The notes: a model not told the origin generated them from the letters alone. A stretch of 6,369 nt of DNA from an uncultured Acetatifactor sp. (GCA_947644185.1 CANRZC010000142.1:1-6369); one strand, 5' to 3'. Positions 1 through 6,322 are shown, numbered from the stretch's first letter. Made by a program: numbers and translations.

Positions 1-51
1 TTTTTCGCATACTTCGCTTCAACTGCGGCTTTTTCATCTTTCCACCAATCT

Positions 52-669
52 TGGAGCCGGTATATCTATATCAATCGGTATATGGATCCGCCGAAGCCGG
101 TATATGACAGACTTTTTCAGCTTGTGAAAGACAAGGATTACTTTGTGCTTACTACGAATGTGGATCACTGTTTCCAAAAAGCCGGATTTGATAAAAAAAG
201 GCTGTTTTATACCCAGGGAGATTATGGTTTATTCCAATGCAGTGAGCCTTGTTGTCAGGAAACTTTTGAGAATGAGAATATGGTGCGCAAAATGATGGAG
301 AGGCAGCAGGATATGCGGATTCCCCTTGAACTTTTACCGGTCTGTCCCCATTGCGGAAAGCCATTGACTACGAATCTGCGTTCGGACAACAGATTTGTGG
401 AGGATGAGGGGTGGCATTTAGCAGCAAAGAGATACCATGATTTTATACGCACCAGAAAGAATCTGCGGATTTTATTTTTAGAGCTTGGCATTGGTTATAA
501 TACGCCTGGCATCATTAAATATCCGTTCTGGCAGATGACTGCAGAGAATCAGAGGGCGATGTATGCCTGTGTCAATTATAGGGAAGCAGGATGTCCAGAG
601 GAGATTGCGAAGCAATCAATATGCATAAATGGAGATGCCGGAACCATTTTAGAAGCGTGTGTCCGCTGA
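52..669 (+). CDS. C-terminal part of a class-M (macrodomain-linked type) sirtuin, 5'-truncated; probable gene remnant
   Basis: This is the NAD-binding and zinc part of a Sir2-family protein. Numbering from the Met at base 82, TTNVD at residues 24-28 is the sirtuin Asn-Asp motif. Gln45-Gly46 (QGDYG) sits where ordinary deacetylases have the catalytic His-Gly. Cys53, Cys57/58, Cys88 and Cys91 form the zinc site. EDEGW (107-111), LELGIGYNTP (133-142) and ICINGD (180-185) follow. The His-to-Gln change is typical of SirTM enzymes, which ADP-ribosylate a lipoylated GcvH-like protein with macrodomain partners. Family similarity (WSRYIYINRY) begins at base 52, ahead of the Met at 82, which has no Shine-Dalgarno, so 82 is not a true start. 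The N-terminal Rossmann half with its Gly-Ala-Gly loop is not in the window, and bases 1-51 do not encode the expected preceding residues. No macrodomain, GcvH-like or lipoate ligase gene follows. The family call is firm; the gene is probably non-functional. Confidence 0.8.
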   Translation, partial: WSRYIYINRYMDPPKPVYDRLFQLVKDKDYFVLTTNVDHCFQKAGFDKKRLFYTQGDYGLFQCSEPCCQETFENENMVRKMMERQQDMRIPLELLPVCPHCGKPLTTNLRSDNRFVEDEGWHLAAKRYHDFIRTRKNLRILFLELGIGYNTPGIIKYPFWQMTAENQRAMYACVNYREAGCPEEIAKQSICINGDAGTILEACVR

Positions 670-731
670 TGTATTAATATTTGGTTATTGAAGCTTGCCA
701 TATTGCGGAATGGCTTCTGGAGAAGTAAGCC

Positions 732-780
732 TCGACACCACCGGCGTGCCTTCCACTGCGCCAGTAGTGTCGAACTTTTT
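732..780 (+). terminator. Hairpin plus T-tract between convergent genes
   Basis: Arms 732-746 and 759-773 form a 15-position stem with a 12-base loop, followed by TTTTT at 776-780. On the plus strand two positions are C-A mismatches; on the minus strand the same positions become G-U wobbles, so the stem is continuous there. The T-tract is only on the plus-strand side, so it best fits as the terminator of the sirtuin fragment. It may also slow or protect the 3' end of the oxidoreductase transcript coming the other way. Confidence 0.6.
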
Positions 781-803
781 ATAAAACTTCCTCGACTGCA
801 TCC

Positions 804-2087
804 TCAGACCATAACCAACGCCCCGTTTCTCCTCCGGGACTCCTCTGCCCGGAACACCACCCTGTGTCCTGTCATGGAATCGTCCAGCGTGGTACAGCAG
901 GGAGAGGGCTTCTCCCCCCGGAGCAATGTGACGAAATCATGGATAATAGCCTGGTCTCCGCCTCCGTGGGCATTTCCGTTTTGGGCATCAGACACGTCCA
1001 CCACCTCCGTTGTCCTGCCTCCAGGGGCATCTGGTGCAATGCGATGTACTTTAAACCGCTCTTCCTCAAAGAGCCCAAGGATTTCACCTTTGGTGCCTGT
1101 AATGTGGATATGTCGGCCTGACGCAGTGGCGCCTCCGTTCATGGAGAATGTACCCGTAGCGCCGTCTGCAAAATGTACCAGCATAGACTGATGGTCCACG
1201 ATCTGTAGATCACAGCGGTATGCGCAGCGGCTGAAGGGATTCTCAGGATTGCTCAGCAGCGCCACCTTTTCCTCCTCGGATATCTTCTCATATCCAATGT
1301 CATGCCAGATATTGCCTGTCCAACGCTGGGGGTGCTCTATATACAGGCGCTTTGCTGAATAAGGGCATGTCCGCTCTATCGGACAGTCCACCAGGCAATG
1401 AGTTCCCGCACCCTCTGGAGCCATCTGGGGCTTAAACTGAAATACATTTCCCACACTGGACACACTGGCAGGCTGGTTTCCTCCCATAAGCCAGGTCATA
1501 ATGTCGATATCATGGCAGGATTTGGACAGTAGCATACCAGAGCCGCATATCTGGGGGGAGGCATACTTTCCCCTTACATAGGACACTGACTCATGGAAAT
1601 AGCTCACCTGCTCCGCCATCCTGATGTCTACCACTGCACCGATCTCTCCCGCTGTGAGAATCTCCTTAATCTTCCGGTAAAAGGGAGCGTAGCGCAGCAC
1701 ATGACAGACCATGATATGTCTTTTGGTCACATGCTCACAATTGAGCAGTCGTTCCGCCTCCTGCATGTTTACCGCAAAGGGCTTTTCCAACAGAATATCA
1801 TATCCGTGCCGCAGCAAAGGCAGGGAGGTAGGTACATGCTGCTGATCCATGGTTCCGTTGATGATGCCGTCAGCGAACTTTGGCACTTTCACCAGCTCCT
1901 CCACAGAGGAAAAGCAATGCTCTTTCGGTATTGCAAAGGTCTCCTGGGCGGTTCTCACCCGTTCGGGATTAATGTCCACCACTCCCACGATCTGGAACAA
2001 ATCTGGATGCTCCAACGCCTCACGGGCATAAATCATGGATCTGACACCCATGCCTACAATAATAATGCGAATTGGTCTCGATATCAT
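804..2087 (-). CDS. Gfo/Idh/MocA family NAD(P)-dependent oxidoreductase
   Basis: This is a cytosolic oxidoreductase likely acting on a sugar, inositol or related polyol; the substrate cannot be assigned. With the start at 2087 it has 427 residues. The N-terminal Rossmann fold opens at once: IRIIIVGMGVRS has the glycine loop at 12-17, with Ser replacing the third Gly. An acidic residue ends the second strand (VVDINPER, about 37-44). EKP at 101-103 carries the family's conserved Lys. The C-terminal sheet domain has K-x2-HD at Lys189, His192 and Asp193. Cysteines at 231, 235, 241, 288 and 292 (with CPYSAKR and RCAYRCD) mark a distinct subfamily. The 2087 ATG is preceded by GAGGAG and sits right before strand one. 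An in-frame ATG at 2129 would add 14 residues but has no well-spaced ribosome site. It is divergent from the repressor-exporter operon and may share its control region. The fold is certain. Confidence 0.9.
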   Translation of the reverse strand: MISRPIRIIIVGMGVRSMIYAREALEHPDLFQIVGVVDINPERVRTAQETFAIPKEHCFSSVEELVKVPKFADGIINGTMDQQHVPTSLPLLRHGYDILLEKPFAVNMQEAERLLNCEHVTKRHIMVCHVLRYAPFYRKIKEILTAGEIGAVVDIRMAEQVSYFHESVSYVRGKYASPQICGSGMLLSKSCHDIDIMTWLMGGNQPASVSSVGNVFQFKPQMAPEGAGTHCLVDCPIERTCPYSAKRLYIEHPQRWTGNIWHDIGYEKISEEEKVALLSNPENPFSRCAYRCDLQIVDHQSMLVHFADGATGTFSMNGGATASGRHIHITGTKGEILGLFEEERFKVHRIAPDAPGGRTTEVVDVSDAQNGNAHGGGDQAIIHDFVTLLRGEKPSPCCTTLDDSMTGHRVVFRAEESRRRNGALVMV

Positions 2088-2237
2088 TTTCTCCTCGCCA
2101 TTCCTTTCTGGTAAAGTCTGTCCTTCCATACTATAGGGCTCTCTCCAGATTTTCTATTTTCTTATCCATAATAACCTATTCCTCTCTATTTTTCTACGGG
2201 AATTTTATATCATTTTATTATCATTTCTTGTTCACTG

Positions 2238-2255
2238 ATTTAGCACTTGCTAAAT
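2238..2255. promoter_or_regulatory. 18-bp palindromic operator, likely for the ArsR-type repressor
   Basis: ATTTAGCA-CT-TGCTAAAT is a perfect inverted repeat with 8-base arms and a 2-base spacer. It covers the -35 element of the promoter in front of the ArsR-family gene, the usual position for autorepression by a dimeric winged-helix protein. The same half-site, ATTTAGCA, occurs again at 2310-2317, and a second short palindrome (TAGTAT-GAT-ATACTA, 2261-2275) overlaps the -10. Binding by this repressor is inferred from position and symmetry. Confidence 0.7.
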
Positions 2256-2274
2256 TAAATTAGTATGATATACT
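2247..2274 (+). promoter_or_regulatory. Sigma-A-type promoter of the ArsR-ABC exporter operon
   Basis: The -35 is TTGCTA (2247-2252) and the -10 is TATACT (2269-2274), with a 16-base spacer. An alternative pair is TTAGCA (2240-2245) and TATGAT (2264-2269) with 18 bases. Either would start transcription near 2276-2282, about 65-70 bases before the first gene. Both overlap the 18-bp palindrome. Confidence 0.6.
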
Positions 2275-2276
2275 AG

Positions 2277-2303
2277 ATAGCAGGGTCGCGAAGCGATTCC
2301 TAT
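2277..2303 (+). promoter_or_regulatory. 5'-UTR hairpin of the ArsR-ABC transcript
   Basis: GGGTCGC (2283-2289) pairs with GCGATTC (2293-2299) around a GAA triloop, using two G-U pairs. The outer bases ATAG (2277-2280) and CTAT (2300-2303) extend it past a 2-base bulge. It lies at or next to the predicted transcript start, has no T-tract, and so may protect the 5' end rather than terminate. No role has been shown. Confidence 0.35.
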
Positions 2304-2345
2304 GGTATCATTTAGCAAAAAAGAAAAATAGGAGCGAGCAAAACC

Positions 2346-2705
2346 ATGGACGATAAAATCCTGAAGGCCCTGGGAGAGCCCAGGCGGTTCCAGCTTCTGC
2401 AGCTTATGTCCAGCCGCGGCTACTGCGTCCGCGCCCTGGCCATGCGCAGCGGGCTGTCGGAATCAGCGGTGTCCCAGCATTTGAAGGTCCTGCGGGAGGC
2501 AGGGCTGGTGCTGGGGGTCAAAAGGGGCTATTACACTCACTACCGCCTGGACAAGGAGGCTCTGGGCCAGGTGATATCCCAGCTGGAGGAGCTGCGGAAT
2601 ATGCAGCGTAAGCCCTGCGATGGCCCATTCTACGGCTGCCCGGAATCAGAGTATCTCAAATGTAAGTCCTATGTACCACCGGAAAAAAGAGGAAAGGAAC
2701 ACTAA
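2346..2705 (+). CDS. ArsR/SmtB-family winged-helix transcriptional repressor
   Basis: This is a 119-residue DNA-binding regulator, the usual size for the family. The winged helix runs over about residues 4-68: LGEPRRFQLLQLM at the start, the recognition helix region SGLSESAVSQHLKVLREAGLV at about 35-55, and the beta wing KRGYYTHYRL at 59-68. Cys27 falls where ArsR proteins have the first Cys of the CVC metal motif, but the second is Arg29. Instead there is a C-terminal tail with Cys91, Cys98 and Cys106, which could bind metal or sense thiols. TAGGAG lies 11 bases before the ATG, a slightly long spacing. The stop is 6 bases before the exporter start, so the two are co-transcribed and the exporter is the likely target. 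A palindrome over the promoter suggests autorepression. The family call is certain; the inducer is unknown. Confidence 0.93.
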   Translation: MDDKILKALGEPRRFQLLQLMSSRGYCVRALAMRSGLSESAVSQHLKVLREAGLVLGVKRGYYTHYRLDKEALGQVISQLEELRNMQRKPCDGPFYGCPESEYLKCKSYVPPEKRGKEH

Positions 2706-2711
2706 AAAGTC

Positions 2712-4445
2712 ATGCTGAAACGCTTTATCTACTACTATAAACCCCACAGAAAAATGTTGACCCTGGATATGCTGGCATCCCTGCTGATCTCTGTCATCGG
2801 CATGGTATACCCCATCGTCACCAACAAAATGCTCAATGTGTACATCCCTGAGAAAATGTATAGCACTATAGTCATTGCAGGCCTGATTGTGCTGGCCCTG
2901 TACATTGTCCGCATGGCATTGCGGTATTTTGTGCAGTATTACGGGCATGTCATCGGCGTAAAGATGCAGTCCCAGATGCGTCAGGACCTGTTCGCCCATC
3001 TGGAGAAGCAACCCTTCCAGTTCTATGACAACCACGAGACCGGCCGCATTATGACCCGCATCACCAGCGACCTGTTTGAGGTCAGCGAGCTGGCCCATCA
3101 TGGACCTGAGAACCTGCTTATCAGCTCTGTGATGATTATCCTGTCCTTTGCCTATCTGGTCATGATCGATCCGATCCTGACCTTGATTATTTTCGCCTGC
3201 GTGCCGATTCTGGTGGTGGTGACCTTGCACTTTCGCAAAGCCATGAGTCGGGCCTTTGATGACCGCCGCAAGAGCAACGCCACTATCAACGCAGCCGTGG
3301 AAAGCAGTGTCACTGGCATCCGGGTGACAAAGGCTTACACCAACAGTAAACGGGAAATCGAAAAGTTTAGGGAGGGTGACAGGCAATTCGTAGACGCCTC
3401 CCGCAGAGCTTATCGCGCCATGGCCATGTTCCACTCCTCCACTGCTTTCGTAACAGACATTTTCAATGTGTTCATCCTGATTGCAGGTGGCCTGTTCCTC
3501 TATGCAGGCAGGATATCCTTCGGTGATTACTCCACCTTCATTGTGTCCGTAAACCTTTTCATCAATCCTGTGAATACTCTAATTGGATTCATGGAGCAGC
3601 TCCAAAACGGAGTCAGCGGCTTTAAACGCTTTGTGGAAATCATGGATGCTGTGCCGGAACAGGATGCCCCAGATGCCCAGGAGCTAAAGGATGTCCAGGG
3701 AGTCATCGAATTCAAAAATGTGACCTATGCCTATGATGATTCCAAGGAAGTCCTCCACGACATCAATTTGCGCCTGGAAAAAGGGCGCAAGCTGGCACTG
3801 GTAGGCCCCTCTGGGGGCGGCAAGACCACTCTGTGCCATCTGCTGCCCAATTTCTACAAGCTGGAGGAGAAAGACGGCTCCATTTTAATTGACGGTAAGG
3901 ATATCCGACATCTGACCATGGAATCTGTCCGCCGCAACATCGGCATAGTCCAGCAGGATGTATTCCTCTTCGTGGGCACCATTCGGGAGAACATCCTCTA
4001 CGGCCGCCCGGACGCCACACAGGAGGAAGTGTATGAGGCAGCCAAGCGGGCCAATATCCACGATTACATCTTGACCCTGGAAAAGGGTTACGACACGGAG
4101 ATCGGCGAGCGAGGGGTGAAGCTCTCTGGAGGCCAGAAGCAACGACTGAGTATCGCCCGAGTGTTCTTAAAGAATCCTGCCATATTGATCTTGGACGAGG
4201 CCACCAGTGCCCTGGACAACACCACCGAGGTGCTCATTCAGCAGGCCCTGGACGAGCTGTGCAAGGGCCGCACCACTCTGGTGGTGGCCCACCGCCTGTC
4301 CACTATCAGAAACGCAGACGAAATTGCCGTAGTCATAGGTGGCCGCATCACAGAGCGTGGCACCCATGAGGAGCTTATGGCCGCAGGCGGTACCTATCAG
4401 CAGTTATACTCTCTGCAGTTTCGGGAGAATGACTTTTTTGAATGA
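2712..4445 (+). CDS. ABC exporter half-transporter (membrane domain fused to ATPase domain)
   Basis: This 577-residue protein is a complete half-size exporter of the MsbA/LmrA type, working in the cytoplasmic membrane as a homodimer, or as a heterodimer with a partner encoded elsewhere. Six membrane segments lie at about 17-38, 52-74, 134-155, 156-176, 246-266 and 272-292. The ATPase domain starts near 331. It has Walker A GPSGGGKTT (365-373, Lys371), the Q-loop at Gln414/415, signature LSGGQ (471-475), Walker B ILILDE with catalytic Glu496, the D-loop SALD and the H-loop His527. All ATPase residues are intact, so it should be active. It follows the ArsR-type gene by 6 bases, with AAAGGAAC ahead of the start. 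That pairing suggests export of a toxic metal, drug or peptide, but the substrate cannot be read from sequence. A terminator lies just downstream at 4476-4539. Confidence 0.95.
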   Translation: MLKRFIYYYKPHRKMLTLDMLASLLISVIGMVYPIVTNKMLNVYIPEKMYSTIVIAGLIVLALYIVRMALRYFVQYYGHVIGVKMQSQMRQDLFAHLEKQPFQFYDNHETGRIMTRITSDLFEVSELAHHGPENLLISSVMIILSFAYLVMIDPILTLIIFACVPILVVVTLHFRKAMSRAFDDRRKSNATINAAVESSVTGIRVTKAYTNSKREIEKFREGDRQFVDASRRAYRAMAMFHSSTAFVTDIFNVFILIAGGLFLYAGRISFGDYSTFIVSVNLFINPVNTLIGFMEQLQNGVSGFKRFVEIMDAVPEQDAPDAQELKDVQGVIEFKNVTYAYDDSKEVLHDINLRLEKGRKLALVGPSGGGKTTLCHLLPNFYKLEEKDGSILIDGKDIRHLTMESVRRNIGIVQQDVFLFVGTIRENILYGRPDATQEEVYEAAKRANIHDYILTLEKGYDTEIGERGVKLSGGQKQRLSIARVFLKNPAILILDEATSALDNTTEVLIQQALDELCKGRTTLVVAHRLSTIRNADEIAVVIGGRITERGTHEELMAAGGTYQQLYSLQFRENDFFE

Positions 4446-4466
4446 TAGCTCCTCTCCTCCTGTGAA

Positions 4467-5117
4467 TTACCATGAAAAAACCTCCTGTTCCCAGAGATTT
4501 GGCTGCAAAATCCAAACCCATAGGAATCTGGAGGTTTTTGGCGGATCAGATATCATGATCCTGGCTCTGTAACAATCATCTGGAGTGATCTCCATTTCCA
4601 GCAAGGTACGGCCAATTACCGCTGCCGAAAGAGATGCTCCCAATACAGAGCTGTGCTCGCCATCTGTAAAGTAGAGCTCTTCTTCCGGATGCAGCCTTGC
4701 CACCTGCCACCAAATACGCCCTACCGGACAGAGTCCTGCGTCAATTTCCCGGGCCAAAGCTTCATATGCCTCACTCATATCGTTCTGTCCGCAAGGATTT
4801 TTCTTTTCACTCCATGTCATGTAAAGGTAGATTTTCGTTTTCTCCGGCACGATTTTCGCCATAGCTTTTCCGGCTGTAAGCAGCGATTCTCTCCCCGGAA
4901 AGGGATGGGCGTTATGCTGCAGGACAACTGCGTCGTAGCTGCCATATATCAGATTATAACAGGTCTGAGATTGCTGCAGATGCCAGTCCAATCCCATGCC
5001 AGGATGCGTGAGCATCACTGCCTCAATGTCTCGTCCATGCTTTGCGCAAAACGCTGATACACGCAACGGTACGTAATGTACAAAGGTATGGCTATTGCCG
5101 ATAAATAAAACTTTCAC
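4467..5117 (-). CDS. SGNH/GDSL-type hydrolase (DUF4886-like)
   Basis: This is a probable esterase or deacetylase of the SGNH fold. FIGNSHT at residues 5-11 is block I with nucleophile Ser9. DGEH at 152-155 matches the Asp-x-x-His of block V, giving the catalytic dyad Asp152/His155. VVLQHNAHP (64-72) occupies the block III region, with Gln where classic members have Gly-x-Asn-Asp, which resembles DUF4886 proteins. No signal peptide is seen, so it is probably cytosolic. Translation starts at a GTG (5115-5117) with AGGAGG 8 bases upstream. It begins 21 bases after the phosphoesterase stop, so the two share an operon. The last 25 or so residues, after about 190, are odd: they are encoded by a terminator hairpin and probably extend a protein whose original stop was lost. 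The fold is likely; the substrate is unknown. Confidence 0.82.
   Translation of the reverse strand: MKVLFIGNSHTFVHYVPLRVSAFCAKHGRDIEAVMLTHPGMGLDWHLQQSQTCYNLIYGSYDAVVLQHNAHPFPGRESLLTAGKAMAKIVPEKTKIYLYMTWSEKKNPCGQNDMSEAYEALAREIDAGLCPVGRIWWQVARLHPEEELYFTDGEHSSVLGASLSAAVIGRTLLEMEITPDDCYRARIMISDPPKTSRFLWVWILQPNLWEQEVFSW
4476..4539. terminator. Bidirectional intrinsic terminator between convergent genes
   Basis: AAAAACCTCC (4476-4485) and GGAGGTTTTT (4530-4539) are perfect 10-base inverted arms. Inside, TTCC (4488-4491) pairs with GGAA (4523-4526) and TTTGG (4498-4502) with CCAAA (4512-4516) around a 9-base loop. The stem ends in a T-run on both strands, so it can stop the exporter operon (plus) and the hydrolase operon (minus). 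It lies inside the last codons of the hydrolase ORF, upstream of that ORF's stop codon. Confidence 0.75.
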
Positions 5118-5138
5118 AAGAGATTCCTCCTTTTCTGA

Positions 5139-5945
5139 TCACAAGATTCCCTGAATATCCACCACCACATACTCTGATTTGCACCCAGTCTTGAACTGAA
5201 TGGCCCAATCAGAAATGCCGGAAGTCACAATGAAATCTGTACTCCCCCGCCTTTCTAGGCCGTACCTCTTGTCATCCAGGCCCATCCACTCTCCCATAGG
5301 GTTAAAGGGCATCAGCTGCCCCCCATGGGTATGGCCAGACAACACCAGGTCCACGCCAGACGCCACCTGGGCCTCATAGTCATAGGGCTGGTGATCCAGG
5401 ACGATGCTGTACTTGTCTGGGTCCAGATCAGCGGTCAGCTCAGCCATAGTTGCTCTGGGCATGCCCATCTGATCCTGAGAACGATCCTGCCGTCCAATCA
5501 GGTAAAACTGATCTCCCAACAGCACAATCTCATCCTCCAGTACCGTCACACCGTTTTTCTCCAGCTCTACAATTAAGTCGTTTCCGCTATATCCCCTGTA
5601 TGCCGGGCCATAATAGCCCTTATCGTGATTTCCAAAGACATAGTAAACCCCATAGGTGGTCCGCAGGGTCCCCAGCGCTGCGCAGGCCGCCTCCATGTCC
5701 TCTTTGGAGGTGTCATCGTCCACAAAATCCCCTGTGATCACCACAATGTCCGGGTTTTCTGCCTGCATGTCATCCACCCATCTCTGGAATCCTTCTCCGC
5801 TGAAGGTATTGCCCACATGGGAATCCGCGAACTGCACAATGCGCAGACTTCCCACTGCCTTTTTCGTCTCCACACTGTACGCTTCCCGCCACACATGGTT
5901 CGCCAGAAACCACCCACAGATCAGGTATACTGTGGTAATTCCCAT
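5139..5945 (-). CDS. Calcineurin-like metallophosphoesterase, membrane-anchored (catalytic part)
   Basis: This is a two-metal phosphoesterase of the YkuE/YaeI-like group. Numbering from the Met at 5945, metal and catalytic motifs are all present in order: DSH (Asp41, His43), GDFVD (72-76, Asp73), GNHD (105-108), His185 in VLDHQP, and GHTHGG (204-209). A membrane helix at about 2-17 suggests the catalytic domain lies on the outer face of the membrane. AGGAG stands 8 bases before the 5945 ATG. However, the reading frame stays open for 20 more codons upstream and encodes a basic stretch (KRRGKKFTKYYAGVF) that would complete this helix, with no ATG, GTG or TTG. It most likely joined the 85-codon membrane ORF just upstream by one frame, forming a protein of about 370 residues. 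Substrate unknown; candidates include lipid head groups and nucleotides. Confidence 0.88.
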   Translation of the reverse strand: MGITTVYLICGWFLANHVWREAYSVETKKAVGSLRIVQFADSHVGNTFSGEGFQRWVDDMQAENPDIVVITGDFVDDDTSKEDMEAACAALGTLRTTYGVYYVFGNHDKGYYGPAYRGYSGNDLIVELEKNGVTVLEDEIVLLGDQFYLIGRQDRSQDQMGMPRATMAELTADLDPDKYSIVLDHQPYDYEAQVASGVDLVLSGHTHGGQLMPFNPMGEWMGLDDKRYGLERRGSTDFIVTSGISDWAIQFKTGCKSEYVVVDIQGIL

Positions 5946-5995
5946 GGCGAAGACTCCTGCGTAATATTTTGTAAATTTTTTCCCCCGCCGCTTTT

Positions 5996-6253
5996 CTATA
6001 TTTTACTAATTAAATCGCTAACCAACCATACAGCCATCAAGTGTAGGATACTGATGGCGGCATTGATGCTTCCAAGTCCGGCCCGGATGGCAAATACAAG
6101 GAGCAGAACTGGGACAATCCCCAAAAGGAATGCCAAGAGCTTTTTTCCTCTCGCCATTTTTTGAATGATCTGAAACTTAGCGAATCTGCTGATCAGGTAC
6201 AGGATACCCAGGATAGAGCCCAGAGCCAGCGCACCAAAAATGAATGCCCACAT
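5996..6253 (-). CDS. Small membrane ORF; probable N-terminal part of the split metallophosphoesterase
   Basis: This 85-residue protein is almost entirely membrane-embedded, with three hydrophobic helices at about 1-22, 39-57 and 63-82, separated by a basic loop (FAKFQIIQKMARGKK). Translation starts at the ATG at 6253, with AGGAGG 10 bases upstream, directly behind a strong promoter. It ends at TAG (5996-5998) beside a run of four A (minus strand). One extra A there would continue as SKNIEKRRGKKF into the phosphoesterase, adding its membrane helix as the fourth. Multi-helix N-termini before the phosphoesterase domain are known in Firmicutes members, so I read this as the 5' part of a frameshifted gene. 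Alternatively it could be a free-standing membrane peptide translated before the phosphoesterase. Confidence 0.7.
   Translation of the reverse strand: MWAFIFGALALGSILGILYLISRFAKFQIIQKMARGKKLLAFLLGIVPVLLLVFAIRAGLGSINAAISILHLMAVWLVSDLISKI
5999..6004 (-). other. Probable frameshift site in the metallophosphoesterase gene
   Basis: The four-A run (minus strand; TTTT at 6001-6004 here) comes just before the TAG that ends the small membrane ORF. Restoring a fifth A puts the upstream ORF in frame with the phosphoesterase. It may be a real mutation, a homopolymer sequencing error, or a -1 slip site; no evident stimulatory structure was recognised by eye. Confidence 0.6.
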
Positions 6254-6293
6254 CTTTCGTAGTCCTCCTCCACTGTGTTGTCACGGTATCCAT

Positions 6294-6322
6294 ATTCTAT
6301 CATGGGGTTTCCTATTTTTCAA
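6294..6322 (-). promoter_or_regulatory. Strong sigma-A-type promoter of the phosphoesterase-hydrolase operon
   Basis: Read on the minus strand, TTGAAA (6317-6322) and TAGAAT (6294-6299) each match the consensus at 5 of 6 bases, with an ideal 17-base spacer. The predicted start near 6287 leaves a leader of about 34 bases, ending in AGGAGG (6264-6269) and the ATG at 6253. No operator-like repeat was seen in it. Confidence 0.75.

Noticed and set aside
82..84. ATG at base 82 as the true start of the sirtuin
   Set aside because: There is no Shine-Dalgarno before it, and family-like residues (WSRYIYINRY) continue upstream in the same frame to base 52.
691..718. Second hairpin GCCAT/ATGGC after the sirtuin stop
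   Set aside because: It has only a 5-base stem and no T-tract; the hairpin at 732-773 is much stronger.
688..1191. Plus-strand ORF of 167 codons
   Set aside because: It lies mostly antisense to the Gfo/Idh/MocA gene, has no family motifs and no ribosome site, and its start overlaps the terminator region.
1593..2114. Plus-strand ORF of 173 codons
   Set aside because: It is the reverse of the oxidoreductase N-terminal domain and shows no independent domain or ribosome site.
2088..2129. Longer oxidoreductase start at 2129
   Set aside because: The extra 14 residues lie before the normal beginning of the Rossmann fold, and the only purine-rich site is about 13 bases away, whereas GAGGAG directly precedes the 2087 ATG.
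2130..2345. Riboswitch or small RNA in the divergent intergenic region
   Set aside because: Apart from the operator, promoter and one short hairpin I see only AT-rich sequence; no known riboswitch core was recognised.
2646..3434. Minus-strand ORF of 262 codons
   Set aside because: It is antisense to the ABC exporter; its His, Gln and Asp rich composition is typical of a shadow frame.
5450..6164. Overlapping plus-strand ORFs of 95, 102 and 179 codons
   Set aside because: They are antisense to the phosphoesterase, which has every catalytic motif.
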